Origin: Lepiota brunneoincarnata
Taxonomy: Eukaryota > Basidiomycota > Agaricomycetes > Agaricales > Agaricaceae
Length of the DNA: 64,000 bases
NCBI GenBank assembly: GCA_023014365.1
Contig: JAEBUN010000036.1
Coordinates: 361,189-425,188, forward strand
Direction: 5' to 3'
The position numbers were made by a program, and so were the translations under genes. Shown one piece after another: positions 1 through 11,600 of the stretch (position 1 is its first letter; the number at the start of each line of letters is the position of its first letter). Under the pieces are notes generated by a model. The model was not told where the DNA came from and made no database searches. It saw only the letters and a program-made list of their open reading frames with translations.

Positions 1-1557
1 AGGGTCGGTTGTTGCCAACGACGACGCAATCCTTGATTATATCACTGCATAGCATCCGTACGCTGTCTTCAATGGACCCGAGGAAATCAAGCCTTGACAT
101 GTATATACTTCGAAGCAGGAACCAATAAACTTACTTTGTATCACACCGCTTCACTCCCTCACTCTTAATCCAATCATCATCACGCCCACGAAAAACAAAA
201 TACCCATTTTCTTTCTTTTCAAACAAGTCACCCGTGTGGAAGTTCCGATCGTCCGAGCGCAAATGAGGTTGCGGCAAATCAGGAGAGTCCGCAAGAGTAA
301 CAAATTCGTAAAACTGGATGGAATCTGGGTTGTCAATCTGAGTGGTTTCTCGAACGGGTTCGAATGCACAAGACAACATGGAAAGAGGACGCATTGCACG
401 AGAGTGTTGTCCAAGCATCGAGGTCGTCAGTAAGCCTATTGTTGTTGGCATCAATTAACCTTTATTACTTGGGAGATTGGTTGCATGCTGCATTCTGTAT
501 TTCCATAAACATTCTACACCAATTTATTAGCTGAAACACAAGACCGAGAGAAAGTCAATTACTAACCGTCAGTGGAATATGATTCTCATAACCCCAGTCT
601 TCTTCCTCAGGTGGTAATGCTACCCCACAATACAACACAGAATGCATTTCTTGGAGCAATTTGAGAAGCCTAGGATCCTGTCGCGCTGCCTTCATGTGGA
701 TGGAAAGAACGGGAGACAACAGAGTCAATCGGTTCAGACTGCAGACTTCTATCATATTAAACAATTCCATGGTTGAAAAACGCGGCGTGGAAGACTGCAG
801 AAGGCATACGCCACGATGAAGCATTCCCAAGTACTCTGTATTTCAGAATATAATTACATGGTACAATCAAGGTCGAGATGCATACATACCATACAGCGTT
901 CCCGCATGACAGATACTCCCGAGCTGTGTAATCAGATCCTGGCCTTCGAAGGGACCTCCTTGCCCCCACGTCTCATCATACTTCTGATATATCACGCGTA
1001 CAAACTTCCCCGTGTAAGGCACAAGCTTCGGGCTGCCGGCCGTCGATCCCAATGTATGGTAAATGAAACATATGCTTTCCTCGGATGGCAATCCCTCTGG
1101 ATCTGGCAGTCCTGAATTGACACTGGTCTTTGGGCAATCGTCGATAGGCATAGTTTGGAGTGTCGCGTAGGGAAATTCGGTCCCAGTGACGGTTCATATA
1201 TGAGCGCTTTAGCCTCTCCTTTTCTCATCAGCTCGAGGATGATGCCGGGATTAGTGAGACTGTTGCTGAACATTTGGGGGATATAAGATGCTCTGGAGAT
1301 GGCCACGATATATACAAAATGGATGTGGTCGTATCCACTGAACCTGTAAATTACACCTCTTCAACAAGTCCATCCCTCTTTGACACTAGAACAACGTACC
1401 AAACACCCACAGTGGAGTGTGGAGGGATGTTCTTCTCCTGCAACCAAGTCATGAGGAAATGAGCTACTGTGTTCACATCGGCGTAAAATTGCGAAAATGA
1501 AACATCAATCCACTGTGTTGGCGGTCCCGGTCCATCGACCACAGGTAATTTGAACAT
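1..1557 (-). CDS. NRPS-like protein, adenylation (AMP-binding) domain, partial
   Basis: Minus-strand multi-exon gene whose 3' part lies beyond base 1. The translated pieces follow the order of a fungal adenylation domain: an N-terminal segment near 1557-1400 (VDGPGPPTQWIDVSFSQFY), a segment near 1300 (SRASYIPQMF), the core A3 motif YHTLGSTAGSPK near 1070-1030, a middle segment near 680-600 (MHSVLYCGVALPP), and the A7/A8 region near 240-165 (HTGDLFEKK, then FRGRDDDWIKSE). Such domains activate an amino or aryl acid as the adenylate; in Agaricomycetes they often sit in front of a carrier protein and a reductase domain, which cannot be seen here. A3 has Leu where the family nearly always has Ser/Thr. 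A one-base shift is needed near 1165 to join the SRASYIP and MPIDDCPKT parts. The true start is uncertain; 1557 is the first plausible Met of this frame. Confidence 0.72.
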
Positions 1558-1833
1558 CGGCGCTGCTCCGCTTCACTTGCTCGGTATCGGAGGAGTGTAA
1601 TGTGGTTGCGATAATGAGCCGACATCCTATATTACAAAGTTGGAACAAGGTATATTGAAAATGGATGGTGATCACTCACTTATGACTCTAGCGTCAGTGA
1701 TGTTGTTGTCTGAGGTAAAGATATCCTGACTGGACGAATGATTTATAAACTTGACCTAGAGCATTTCCCATCATTCAGTCCGTGGTAGACCCAATATAGA
1801 CTTTTCTTCCCAAACCCTACTGGGAAGAAGTGC

Positions 1834-2215
1834 TCATGCCCGGGCTCCGCCCCCCAAGACCATGTCTACGTCACGAACCAGCATCAAGGACTGAATATGG
1901 GATTTGCTTCCCAAGCAATTGCGCCAGCCGCCGAATACCGGGTAAGAATTACTCCATACACCAGCATTAATATCAGTTGCTCGACAATGAGAATAGATGT
2001 CGGCGACACATTTGGGACAGGATTCAATAAGTAGCTGCGAGAGCTCGTCCTCACCACTTCTGTCAGACTCAGAAGTAACGGCTTGGGTGCTTTGGTAACA
2101 TCTCTCTCCACTGCCGCATGCCTGTTCCCGTCCGCGGCTGTTGACCACGCATAGGCTGCCCTGCGTTCCGTGCCAGATTATGCGACTGAGCTTGGAGTAG
2201 CAGAGACAGACTCAG
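1834..2215 (-). pseudogene. Decayed partial copy of the Pro/Gln-rich gene at 4706-8635
   Basis: About 200 bases here (clearest 2018-2215) align by eye with 5752-5965 inside the Pro/Gln-rich gene. Shared blocks include caggattcaataa, the stretch around ctcgtcctc...tctgtcaga, cttgg...ttggtaa, catctc...tctccactgccgc and the following cctgttcccgt. The minus-strand reading still shows traces of the parent protein, such as a degraded LTE..RT and LLNP. Several gaps and substitutions interrupt the match and no long frame survives, so this is a non-functional duplication relic rather than a second gene. The link between 1834 and 2018 is weaker. Confidence 0.62.
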
Positions 2216-2402
2216 AAAAACTCAACCCACCGAGAGGGGCTCTAGTTTTCACATGGTCCACCACAGCGCCAAGCTAACTATTGTACTCTTCATACTTATT
2301 ATGCTCACGAGTACTTCAATTACAGGTGGGGTTGGATAGAGGCCTATTACTTATTAAATAGAATACGGGTTTGAACGCCAAATACTCGTGAAGTCAGGAA
2401 TA

Positions 2403-3144
2403 CTAAGCATAGACCAAGTTATACGCCTCATCCAACTGCTTCAAGAATATCTCCTCAACAGCTTTGCGTCTATAATCCAGATATGTAAGCCCGAGCAGGT
2501 ACGGATGTTGTACGTACAATGAAGTCCGTGTTCAAGTCATCAACAAGACGGTTGTACTTGGCTAACGTCTCGATCCTCGCGTTTCGGTTTACAAATCGAT
2601 AGAATTTAGCCCGCATGCCTTGTTGAGTTTTTGCGCTAAACATATTAAGAATTCCTTGGAGGAGACTGAACGGCGGGTGAGCTAAATATACCTCTGGGGA
2701 GAAGGGGCTCGGACGCTATATTACCTATTGTAATCTTCCAACTTCCCCTTTGTGTCCTTCAGGCGGTCCCTGTTAGGTGATGTCGCAGCTTTGTGCAAAC
2801 CATCGAGAATAACCTTTGACCTGCGCAATACTTTGTCAATGAGTTCCTGAGACCGATCTTTTCAGTCTGAATCTTCTGTTGTGGGGGGTCAGATGGACTT
2901 TCGGTTTCTAGCGTTGAAGTCCACGCACCTCTCTGATCCTGATGATATGGAGCAAAATTCCTGCAAAAGCGTTCACATACGGCAAGTCCTTGGACAGTTC
3001 TCCGACTTCCTTCGCGACTCTCGATACGGTGTCGGCTAAGTTTGTAGCAGTGGAGAAGATATATTCGGAGTTCGTTCTTGGTGCATTGGCGGTAATCGGG
3101 GGTGCAGTAGGCCGGGGGAAAGTACGTAAACCATGGGCAGTCAT
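2403..3144 (-). CDS. Small helical protein resembling the fungal MLKL-like N-terminal domain
   Basis: Minus-strand gene of three or more exons. Exon 1 starts at the ATG at 3144 and carries LADTVSRVAKEV then LPYVNAFAGILLHIIRIRE, ending at a gtgcgt donor. Exon 2 (about 2870-2735) carries RSQELIDKVLRRSKVILDGL and DTKGKLEDYNR. The last exon carries NRNARIETLAKYNRLVDDLN and ends near AYNLVYA and a stop at 2403. The amphipathic helices and the conserved LILxGL and RLVDDL blocks resemble the four-helix N-terminal domain that basidiomycetes place ahead of NACHT or TPR modules and that profile searches relate to MLKL. No NTPase or TPR follows, so it stands alone. Two frame breaks are needed: one A is missing in GAAAAGAT of exon 2, and there is a shift near 2515. 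Function is unknown; a membrane or cell-death role is only an inference. Confidence 0.55.
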
Positions 3145-4705
3145 GGTTGCTGTTGAAGCTTGTACAGTACGATGGTGTGTAAGTTACAGTACATGGGGGC
3201 TATTCCTTTCAGCCCCTGGGTATGTTGGCATCATTGTTTGCTGTGCGGGCTGTGGGATCCTCCCACCGGCTTTTTATAGGCCTTGCACTTTGCATGTCCC
3301 TTCGTAGGAACGGACCACTAAACTGTGATCGCGTCGCTACGTGCTAGATATGCTGATGGGCGGACACGCGAAAAGGTCACACCATTCATACGCGACATTT
3401 TTACCTTTGTGAGTCTCTTACAGTACAGTACATACCCTCCTCCCTCGCTTGCCAGCCTTTAATTTCGCGTGTATACCACGCAATATCTAGTAACCTTATC
3501 AAAACCCACACCACTCCATACCATTTTTTACGTCCTTACTTCCCTTGCCTCCCTACTACCGGACTCGATACAGGTGCAATTGAGAGGTGCACGGGTTCCG
3601 GGTGACCCGACCGTGCTTCCTCCTCGGCCTCACTACCCAAGAGTCCAATAGAGCTTGAAGAAAACTCTGTTACTCTCCCCCCAGCTTACACAGTATCGAG
3701 GTCTGTTATTCTATGTCACTGATAATTTATATTTTATATTTTATGTTACCTGGATGCCTCATAGTGCAAGATGCAAATATACATGAGTAAGCTGGGGCGG
3801 ACCACTGTCCCACCCCATTCACAACTTGGCCCCGTCAAGAAAGCTGTCGCGAATCCCACAGAATACACCTCTCGTTTATCATTGGGATGCCCAGCAGACT
3901 CGGCTCCATCAGGCCTACTAACAAACTAGAAGCCGTATTGGCAGCCTCAGGGAGAACCTGACCCAAAAATAACCAAGTAGCATAAGGATCCGATTCATCG
4001 GCAATATGCTTCGAGGAAATGAGATTGGACGTAACAAATACATTATTACCAAAAAAAACACGAATTTCGTAAACCTTCAGGACAGACACGAGACTAAATC
4101 AGAGAAGAAGAAAAAGAGAGATCCATCCGAGCCCCAGAAACATAAAAAGACGGATTACGGGTGCGCGAGGAGGGGGGGGAAGAAGAATATGTAAAACGAT
4201 GCAAGGACAAGTTGATGCTATGGTATCTGTTCAAAAAGCCACAATCACAAAGAAAAGAAGGGTTGGAAAAAGGAAGGGAGGAAAAAAAGAGAGGATATCA
4301 GAACCAAGCTAAGCACTAGAGCACGGGAGAAAACATTTTGGTCAACAAAGCGGGGTGAAGGGATGGAGGGAAGAGGTATTAACATAGTACTGACTAAAAG
4401 TGTGACGGTTGGATATATGAATGAGCGATGAAGTTGGACAGGAAGGTGATTGCACAGATGGACGACGATAAAAAAAAATACGAATATACAAGTGAAGCAC
4501 GCGAAACAGGATCGAGAATAAGAAAGCGGGACGGATGGTATATGGATGGAAAGAAAGGTGACCGGGGCGATAGCTGAAAACTGGAGCAAAGAGAACAATG
4601 AGGATCAGACAAAAGATAAACAGAAACAATGTGATGGATGAATGTCGAGGAGGGGATATATGCTCAGGAATGGGAGAAGAAAAGAATGCAGGGACAACGC
4701 GCCAA
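3145..4705. other. Intergenic region, no supported gene
   Basis: Between two minus-strand genes. It holds an AT-rich stretch near 3721-3745 (repeated ttatatttta). A minus-strand reading frame of 84 codons at 3835-4089 shows no family I recognise. A purine-rich (plus-strand) block lies at about 4080-4700 and may be the 3' untranslated region of the Pro/Gln-rich gene. Confidence 0.5.
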
Positions 4706-7700
4706 TTACCATCCAACATTATGGTATTCATACGCCCAACTCCTGTTCCTCGCCAAAAACCTCGCTCTCTTCTCCTCCTGCGTCTCCTGCCGCTCCTGCG
4801 GCTTCGTCCCCTTCAGCGTCAACCGCACAACAGTTGGCATCACCCACGCGGGCTTCGGCGCCTCATTCACATCTCCACTACTCGCCGATTTCCTTAAACC
4901 TCTCGGATGTGCTTGACTAACCTGCCTCTCCCACAACAAATTCCTCCTCAAACTCTCTGGCATCTCTGTCTGCAACATCCTTCTCCTCGTCGTACGGGGC
5001 GTCGTGGGCGGATTCGGCGCAGGAAGGATCATATGGATAAAGCATCCTCGGCATGGGTATAGGCAACGCCTCAACAGGCTGCATAGGGTGGGGCATTCCC
5101 CCCTGATCACCATTCATCCGATCCACATTCACCTGCGCAACAACCTGAGCCGTCTCCTTCATCTTCTTAGCCTCCAACAACGCCTTCAACTTCTCCTGTG
5201 CCACACTCTTCGGCAAGTAAAGCTTGTTCTCATCATTCTCGCTATCACTGCTATCCTTCCAGCACGGTCTCGGGAGGTGGCGCCTTTGGCTTGTACCCGC
5301 TTTTCTTGCCCGCGCTCCCATTAGTCCCAACCGCCAACCCGCCACTCGTCGTCTGCTTGATTCCATTGATACTACCAACCTGGAGCTGCGACGTGACCGC
5401 AGTAGCCGCGGGCGTCTTCGGAGCAGCGCCGATCAAAGTCTTGTTGAGCGCGACCATACGTTGGGGTAGCGGATAATTGCGGCTCGACTGTCGGCTGTGT
5501 TGTTGACTAGGCCCAACGCGCGTTTCTTGATCGCCCTGAGGAACCTGAACAGGCTGTTGAACTTGGGAAGGAACCTGCGGCACGACTGCCGGTGCCAGAG
5601 CCTCCTGCTGCTGAGGCATAGGCTGAGGCTGAGGCTGTGGTTGTTGACCCTGTCGCCGGATTGGTGCAAGGGGTGTAAACGGTCCAAGAGGTTGTATCGC
5701 TCCCGAGCTAAACCCACGGCGATACGGATGATTCTCCGGGAACACACCCGGATCAGGATTCAATAACCGCGAGAGCAAACCAACACTCCTCGTCCTCGCC
5801 ATCTCTGTCAGATTCGGCAGCGATGACTTGGGTATCTTGGTAAACATCTCCTCTCTCCACTGCCGCTCGCGAGCCTGTTCCGTTAGTTGTTGCGCGAGCC
5901 GTTGCTGTTGAGCACGCGTAAGCTGCCTTGTGTTGCGGCTCAGGTTATGTGATTGAGTTCGGAGGAGAGGGGGTGGTTGAGGACGGCCTTGTTTTGGCTG
6001 CTGCTGCGGGTGTTGCTGCTGCTGGTGCTGCTGGCGTTTATACTGCTCCTCTTGCGGATGCTGTACAGGAAGTTGTTGGATGTGTTGTTGTGGAGCGTCA
6101 GGGACCTTGTTGTCTGTTCTCGCCGTGCGCATATCCATTGCTTCGGCGCTATCGGTATCCGACCACGAATCCGTCCCGCTCTCATACTCCGAGTCGCTTA
6201 CGATAACTATTTCGCGGCGCGCAGATCCTGGCAACAACGGGTCAGCAATCGTGTCCTCCACTCGTGCTGGCACCGCCGGTGTGTCGACGACCACCATCAT
6301 CTCTTTCTCCTCCTCCTTCTCCCTTCCCTTTCCCTTTCCCTTCTCACCATCCTCTCCAACTCTCCCGGCCTCCTTCTCCTTGACCTCCCAGGGAACATGT
6401 TGCGGCAGCTCAACCCTAGCAACCTCATTCACCAGCAGACCTTCCCTCTCCCTCCCCTTCCTCTTAGCCGCTCCTGCAGCTCCAGCATCCAGTGCGAATC
6501 GTTGGTTCGGCCGTAAGGGAACACCACCACCCTTCTTGATGAAACCCACTTCTGACCCACTTCCAGTACTCTTCGATCCAGTATTACTCCCCTCCTCCGA
6601 ACCCGAGCCAAAATTAAACATAATCGCACGTTTCAAATCATCCCCCGCCTCCTTAACCGCCTCATTCAAACTCTGTTTCCTCGACACCGCACCCTTCCCC
6701 CGTCCAGCCCTCGCAGCACCAACAACTCTCCCTCTCGATGTCCTCCCGCCCGTTGTACTCTTTCCAGAAGAAGTCGCCCTCGTCATCACCAGCGCAGTCA
6801 ACGCCGTACTAGTCCGGCTCCCACTCTTCGTCGACGTCGTCGATCCTTCCCTCGTCGATCCTTCCTTCGTTACTCGGTTCCTACTGCCCGTGCTCACTCC
6901 ACTACTGCTTGTTCTGCGTACCAAGTTAGTTGGGCGGCCAGATGGAGAAGTACTCTTATTCGACATCGCAGACCCGGGAACTCTGGAGGTGGAAGACGCT
7001 GACGAGTTTGTTTTGCCGGTTGGAGAGCCGGAACCTCCGTCCTTCTCCTTTCGCCTCTTGGATGCCGGCGACATCGAAGCATGAGCCGAGGGTGAGTCCA
7101 GACCATATGATGGGGACGTCGGCGATAAAGAGGCATCCAGTGTCACGGGGAGAGGATTCTCTGACGGGGGGAATGTATGATGTTTTAAGACGGGCGTGTG
7201 TTGGATAGTCTCCGAAATGGTCGTCGCCGTCGTTGTGTTGCTGTACTCTGACCGAGAGGAAGATGAGGATCTTTGAGAGCTGCTACTCATGGTTATATCC
7301 GAGGATGTTGAATGGCGGTTTGTATTGACCGGCCGTTTCAATTCCTCGCAGGGCAAGTCGATGGGTGTGGGTTGCGCTAATACCAATACGTCAGCAATTT
7401 TCAACATTTGGCAAGGCGGTGGAAGCAATCATTTCCGAAGCATGTATGACATACCTTCCGGTCGTGCAATCGATCCATCGCCCGAGTTACCCATTTTGGT
7501 ATCCAATCCATCCGCCTCCTCCTCCTCACGATCCTCATGCGCCAGCAATCGCAACCTCGAACTCATCTGATTAGTCCGAGCCCGTGCCTGTGCCTGCGCC
7601 AGTGCATCCTGACCAGGTACCCGCAGCAATGGGGCTGAGAGAGCCGGGGCAGCATCGGCATGAACTCCTGGCTGTATGTGATTGGCAACAGGGGGATGTA

Positions 7701-8635
7701 AGACTGGCGTCGCGGGAGGAGTGGGGTGGGGTGTTGGATTAGGCGTTGGATTGACAACCACCAATCGCGGGGGTGGGGGAATAGCCGCGGAATGATCGTG
7801 GTCGCCGGATATTGTTTGATTAGAGTTATCAAGAGCGGGAGACGAGTGGTTCGCGGTGATAACCGGCACGGGGGTGGAGGTCAATGCGGGTATTGGGATA
7901 TCCGTGGTATCAGACTGTTTTGATAAGGCAAGTAGAGGTTGGGAATAATTAGGTTCGGTATGCTCAGTCTCGGGGGTAGGTAGACACGAAGGCGAATAAC
8001 GATCCCGGGTGGTGGTTGTCACTGACATGTCTGGCTGAGGCTTCCAAGGGGGCATAGGGTTTAATAGAGGCAAGGAGATCGAGGGTGGTAGACGCGGGTC
8101 AGCCGACTGTGTCGGGTTGTATGAAAGGGTAGTCAGGGTCGGGGGGGAAGCAGGAACAGGGGGGAGGGACGATAAGGACGGGACAGTCACAGTGGGCAAT
8201 AAATCACAGAGGATCTTCCCCACACTGACAGGGGTTGCTCCTCTTCTGAAGCTACTTCTGAGAGAGGATGCTGTTTGTGAGAGGAGAGGGGGGCGAAGGA
8301 AATGCGGGGGATGTCGACTCTGTTCCTTTGCCTGTGTGCCTAGGTTGAGTCGCGGGACCTGTGATCGGATAGATAATTGTTAGACCTCGGTTTATATAGT
8401 AGCATCGCGTGGTAATACGAAACCACGCGAGGCAGTCGATCGCAATAAAATAGCCAGACGTACCCTGGGTGGAGGAGGAGGAATCTGGCGTGGTATTAAG
8501 GATGCCGGTGGGCGGCTGTTGGGGAACCTCCTCTGGTGTGGGCGGACGATACAACTTCTCGCTGAGAAACAGCTCTTCTGCTTCCAGCGCCATTTCCACA
8601 GGATCATCGGAGGATGGGAGAGCCGAGAGAGCCAT
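4706..8635 (-). CDS. Long Pro/Gln/Ser-rich low-complexity protein, function unknown
   Basis: Minus-strand gene with at least three introns or junctions. It starts at ATG 8635 (MALSALPSSDDPVEMALEAE). The first intron is about 8463-8350 (GTACGT donor). Exon 2 reads through SSLRSSFRRGATPVSV and a Pro-rich region to SIARPE. The second intron (7459 to about 7375) joins RPE to AQPTPIDLPCEELKRP in phase. A long exon then encodes Ser/Thr-rich, Arg/Gly-rich and Gln-rich stretches. The C-terminus holds the most ordered-looking parts: DSSDSENDENKLYLPKS, KLKALLEAKKMKE and KRARFLARNRSWAYEY. Two one-base shifts, near 5265 and near 4935, are needed to reach that end; both have the sense of one extra base. 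Composition suggests a disordered nuclear or regulatory protein, but I recognise no domain. The duplicate relic at 1834-2215 comes from its middle part. Confidence 0.68.
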
Positions 8636-11600
8636 GGACTTGTACCATAAGCGCCAAGAAATGTTCTCGAGCCTACGGCCGTCTTGCAGCGACTCTTTGC
8701 ATTTTGTAAAAACTAAAGGCGAGAAATGGAATGAGATGACACAACATGAGGTCGAGAAAGAAGGGACTGACGGGTCCAGAGACCAGGGAGAGCGTCTTCT
8801 CCCTCGATTTCCCTGACTGCATCTGCAGCCACTGCAAGAACAGGGATACGGAGCGCAGAAGGCATTGCACGGTATACAACGTCCGGACGGGTAAGAGAAC
8901 AGGTGAGGTCTACGGGAACATCAGCGGCATGAACAGCGGGTGGAAAGACAGGAGGCAACACACAAAGGTGGGCGGTGATGGTATGTATAAAGGACCGGAT
9001 GGGTGGGGAGGGGTCCGTGGCGTGCTAGGGAAAGATGCCGTTGGTGAGTGTAGGTGCGCGTGTCGGTGGTTAAGACGCCAAGGAGGACGCCTGCCACGAC
9101 GGTGAGAAGCCGTTGAACGTCGTCGTGGGTGACGATGAGGAGAATGAAATAAAATAATAAAATATAAACAACACACCCCGCGTGACTCCGGCCCGACCGC
9201 GGTCCAATCGCCTGGATCCACACGTTGAGGCTTAGGTAAGCACAAGGGGGTCACTTGACTGTCACACTTCCAACCCCAGAGACGTCGCCCGTATCTCCGT
9301 CCCTATCGATGGTTATGCTCTCAGATTCCCTTTGATAGCCCAAACCCCGAGCTCATCCTGTCCACGTATATATCTCCGTAATATCCCTGCCCCATTAGTG
9401 CCACCCTCTCCCAGCACCTTGACAGCCTTGCAGGACTGGATTAGATAACCCTGGCATTTTGCGGGGAAGTCACCGAATCCGGGGAAGGCGAACACATTGC
9501 ACCGAACTTTATTTTCCCATTAACCCCTCCGCCATGTGCGGCACAGCAACTATCGCCCCAGAACGTTCACCCCATTTACATACGTTAATTCTCGGAAGAT
9601 GTTTAGCACCTCACCTGACCCCCCTCCTTGCGCTCTAGTGCCCCATGTCCGGAACCTTCCACTCTATTACACTTTTAGTGCTCTCTTGACACCGGCCAAG
9701 TACCGAGCCGCCTCGCAATCATGCTTTTTGCTGCGTCGTGCAGGGAAACAGTCCACCTGATGGCGGCTGCGCATTGACAGTGCCGTTTCCGTGCCATTTA
9801 TCTCCCACCACCTTCACCCGGAACATGTCTCAATAGCAACCCACAATTGAGTGCAGAAGACAACGAAATCATACTTTATTCCACCGGGCCTTGAGAGTCA
9901 AGGCCCGTCATCATTCCTCTGAGGTTGCAGGTCCTGACAGGCCTCAAGGCGTGACAAGACGCCCAGACATTCTGCCCAACACCCCGCGAGCGATCAGCCG
10001 TGGCCCGGAACCCAAAACATCACCATTTACCCCCCTATATCAATGACGCTCACATCAACCTAAACCGAATCTCGGTCTCCCATCCCCACACTCGTCACTA
10101 GGAGCGCCACAACGCCCAACTCAGGCTAAGCGCTGATCCTCACACGCTAACCAGCTGACACTGAGCGTCCACTCCCGAGAGCAACTACTTCAAACCGGCG
10201 GAGGAGGGGCAAAATAAAAAAGCATCCGACTCGCAGTAATGAATGTATCCTGAGGCGCATACGCCAACCAACTTACTACCTCCGCCACCAAGACAAATCA
10301 AGCCCCCCCACACGTCTTCGACCTTTCCCTCTATGATTGAAACAATACATAAATACAGCATTACACGGCCAACTACACGTTCCTGGCAGCCCCATCATAT
10401 ATCATATCAAATCATTCAACTCCCACTGTGATCATCATCTCGAAGGGTAGCTCGGGCTAGTCTCCGGCCCTAGGTTCTCTCCCCATACGCTACCCTCAGA
10501 GTCCCTCTTTTGGGCGACCCTCAATAAAGACACCGAACCTGGGCCTGAGCTGCCGCATTATACCTAAGATATGTGGATCCTTGACCGCAGCAGCGTGGTT
10601 GACAGATACTGCGCCTCATTTCACTATTTTCACTGCAGGAGAGAAATAGTTGGCGTAGCTGTGGTTACCCAGTGAGATACATGTTGACGTTGAGTAGGGC
10701 TATTGATGACATCACCCACCGTGGCCGCGGGTGGCCGCTAGACCTATGCTCCAAGCCCATCTAGTGCTATTTATCATCCCGAGAAGCCCATTGTTGGCCA
10801 TCCAACATTCAGCTGCTGTAGTTATTAATTTATACCACTTCACGGCTGAACGAATGTACCACCTTCCAGCTCGACACATATGGCATCAATTTCCTTAAAA
10901 GTTAGTGGAGAATGAGAACCAAATACGTCATTCATAGAACTGCTGCGCCCCAGAGAATGTTACCAGCGATGAGAGGGAGCTCGAATAGCGCATCGAAGCT
11001 CTCGCATGCACTTCCTCGGCCACTCCACCCGCACTCGTGACCCAGCCCAGTGGGGTTCAGCGCCGCTCCAATATCAAGATCACCCTCCCGAACTATCCCT
11101 CCGGAAGGTACCACGCCCGAAAAATTTTCATGTGTTGGAGCAGAGACCAAACATAAGTACGCTGTTCTTCTATTCAGGTAAGCTCTGGAGCGAGCCGTAC
11201 TCCCGTACTCAGAGACCATCAACAAACCCGCCCTCGGCCTGCCGTTTTTACCATGGCCAACTTCTTGTGTGACGCGGTTCCAGTGTCAAATTGGTTACCA
11301 GTTAAATTGCTACTGTAACCGACTTCTTTTTCTTTGACCCCATCACGATGCGTTCGCATTCAATGACAGATCCCATGTACAGTATAGAATTCCGGGAGGA
11401 GCGGAACGGGGGGGGGGGAGGCATGGGAACGATAACTATGATGATCGGGGTGCCGCTGGGAAGAACATCCTCCGATTTCAAACAAGCTATGGATTATATT
11501 AGGATAACCAAGGGTTCTTGTTTTCTCATAATTCATTCACTCGAACGTCTGTTCACTTCGCGGGGCTTGGACACAAATCGCGCTGCTTAACACAGTAGCC

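Noticed and set aside
4245..4731. Overlapping minus-strand frames rich in Phe/Leu/Ser/Pro
   Set aside because: They translate a pyrimidine-rich strand and probably belong to the 3' untranslated region of the gene ending at 4706; no homology or splice pattern.
6080..7084. 334-codon plus-strand open frame
   Set aside because: It lies antisense to the long exon of the Pro/Gln-rich gene, whose minus-strand phase-correct splicing and protein-like C-terminus are better supported. Low-complexity DNA easily opens the opposite strand.
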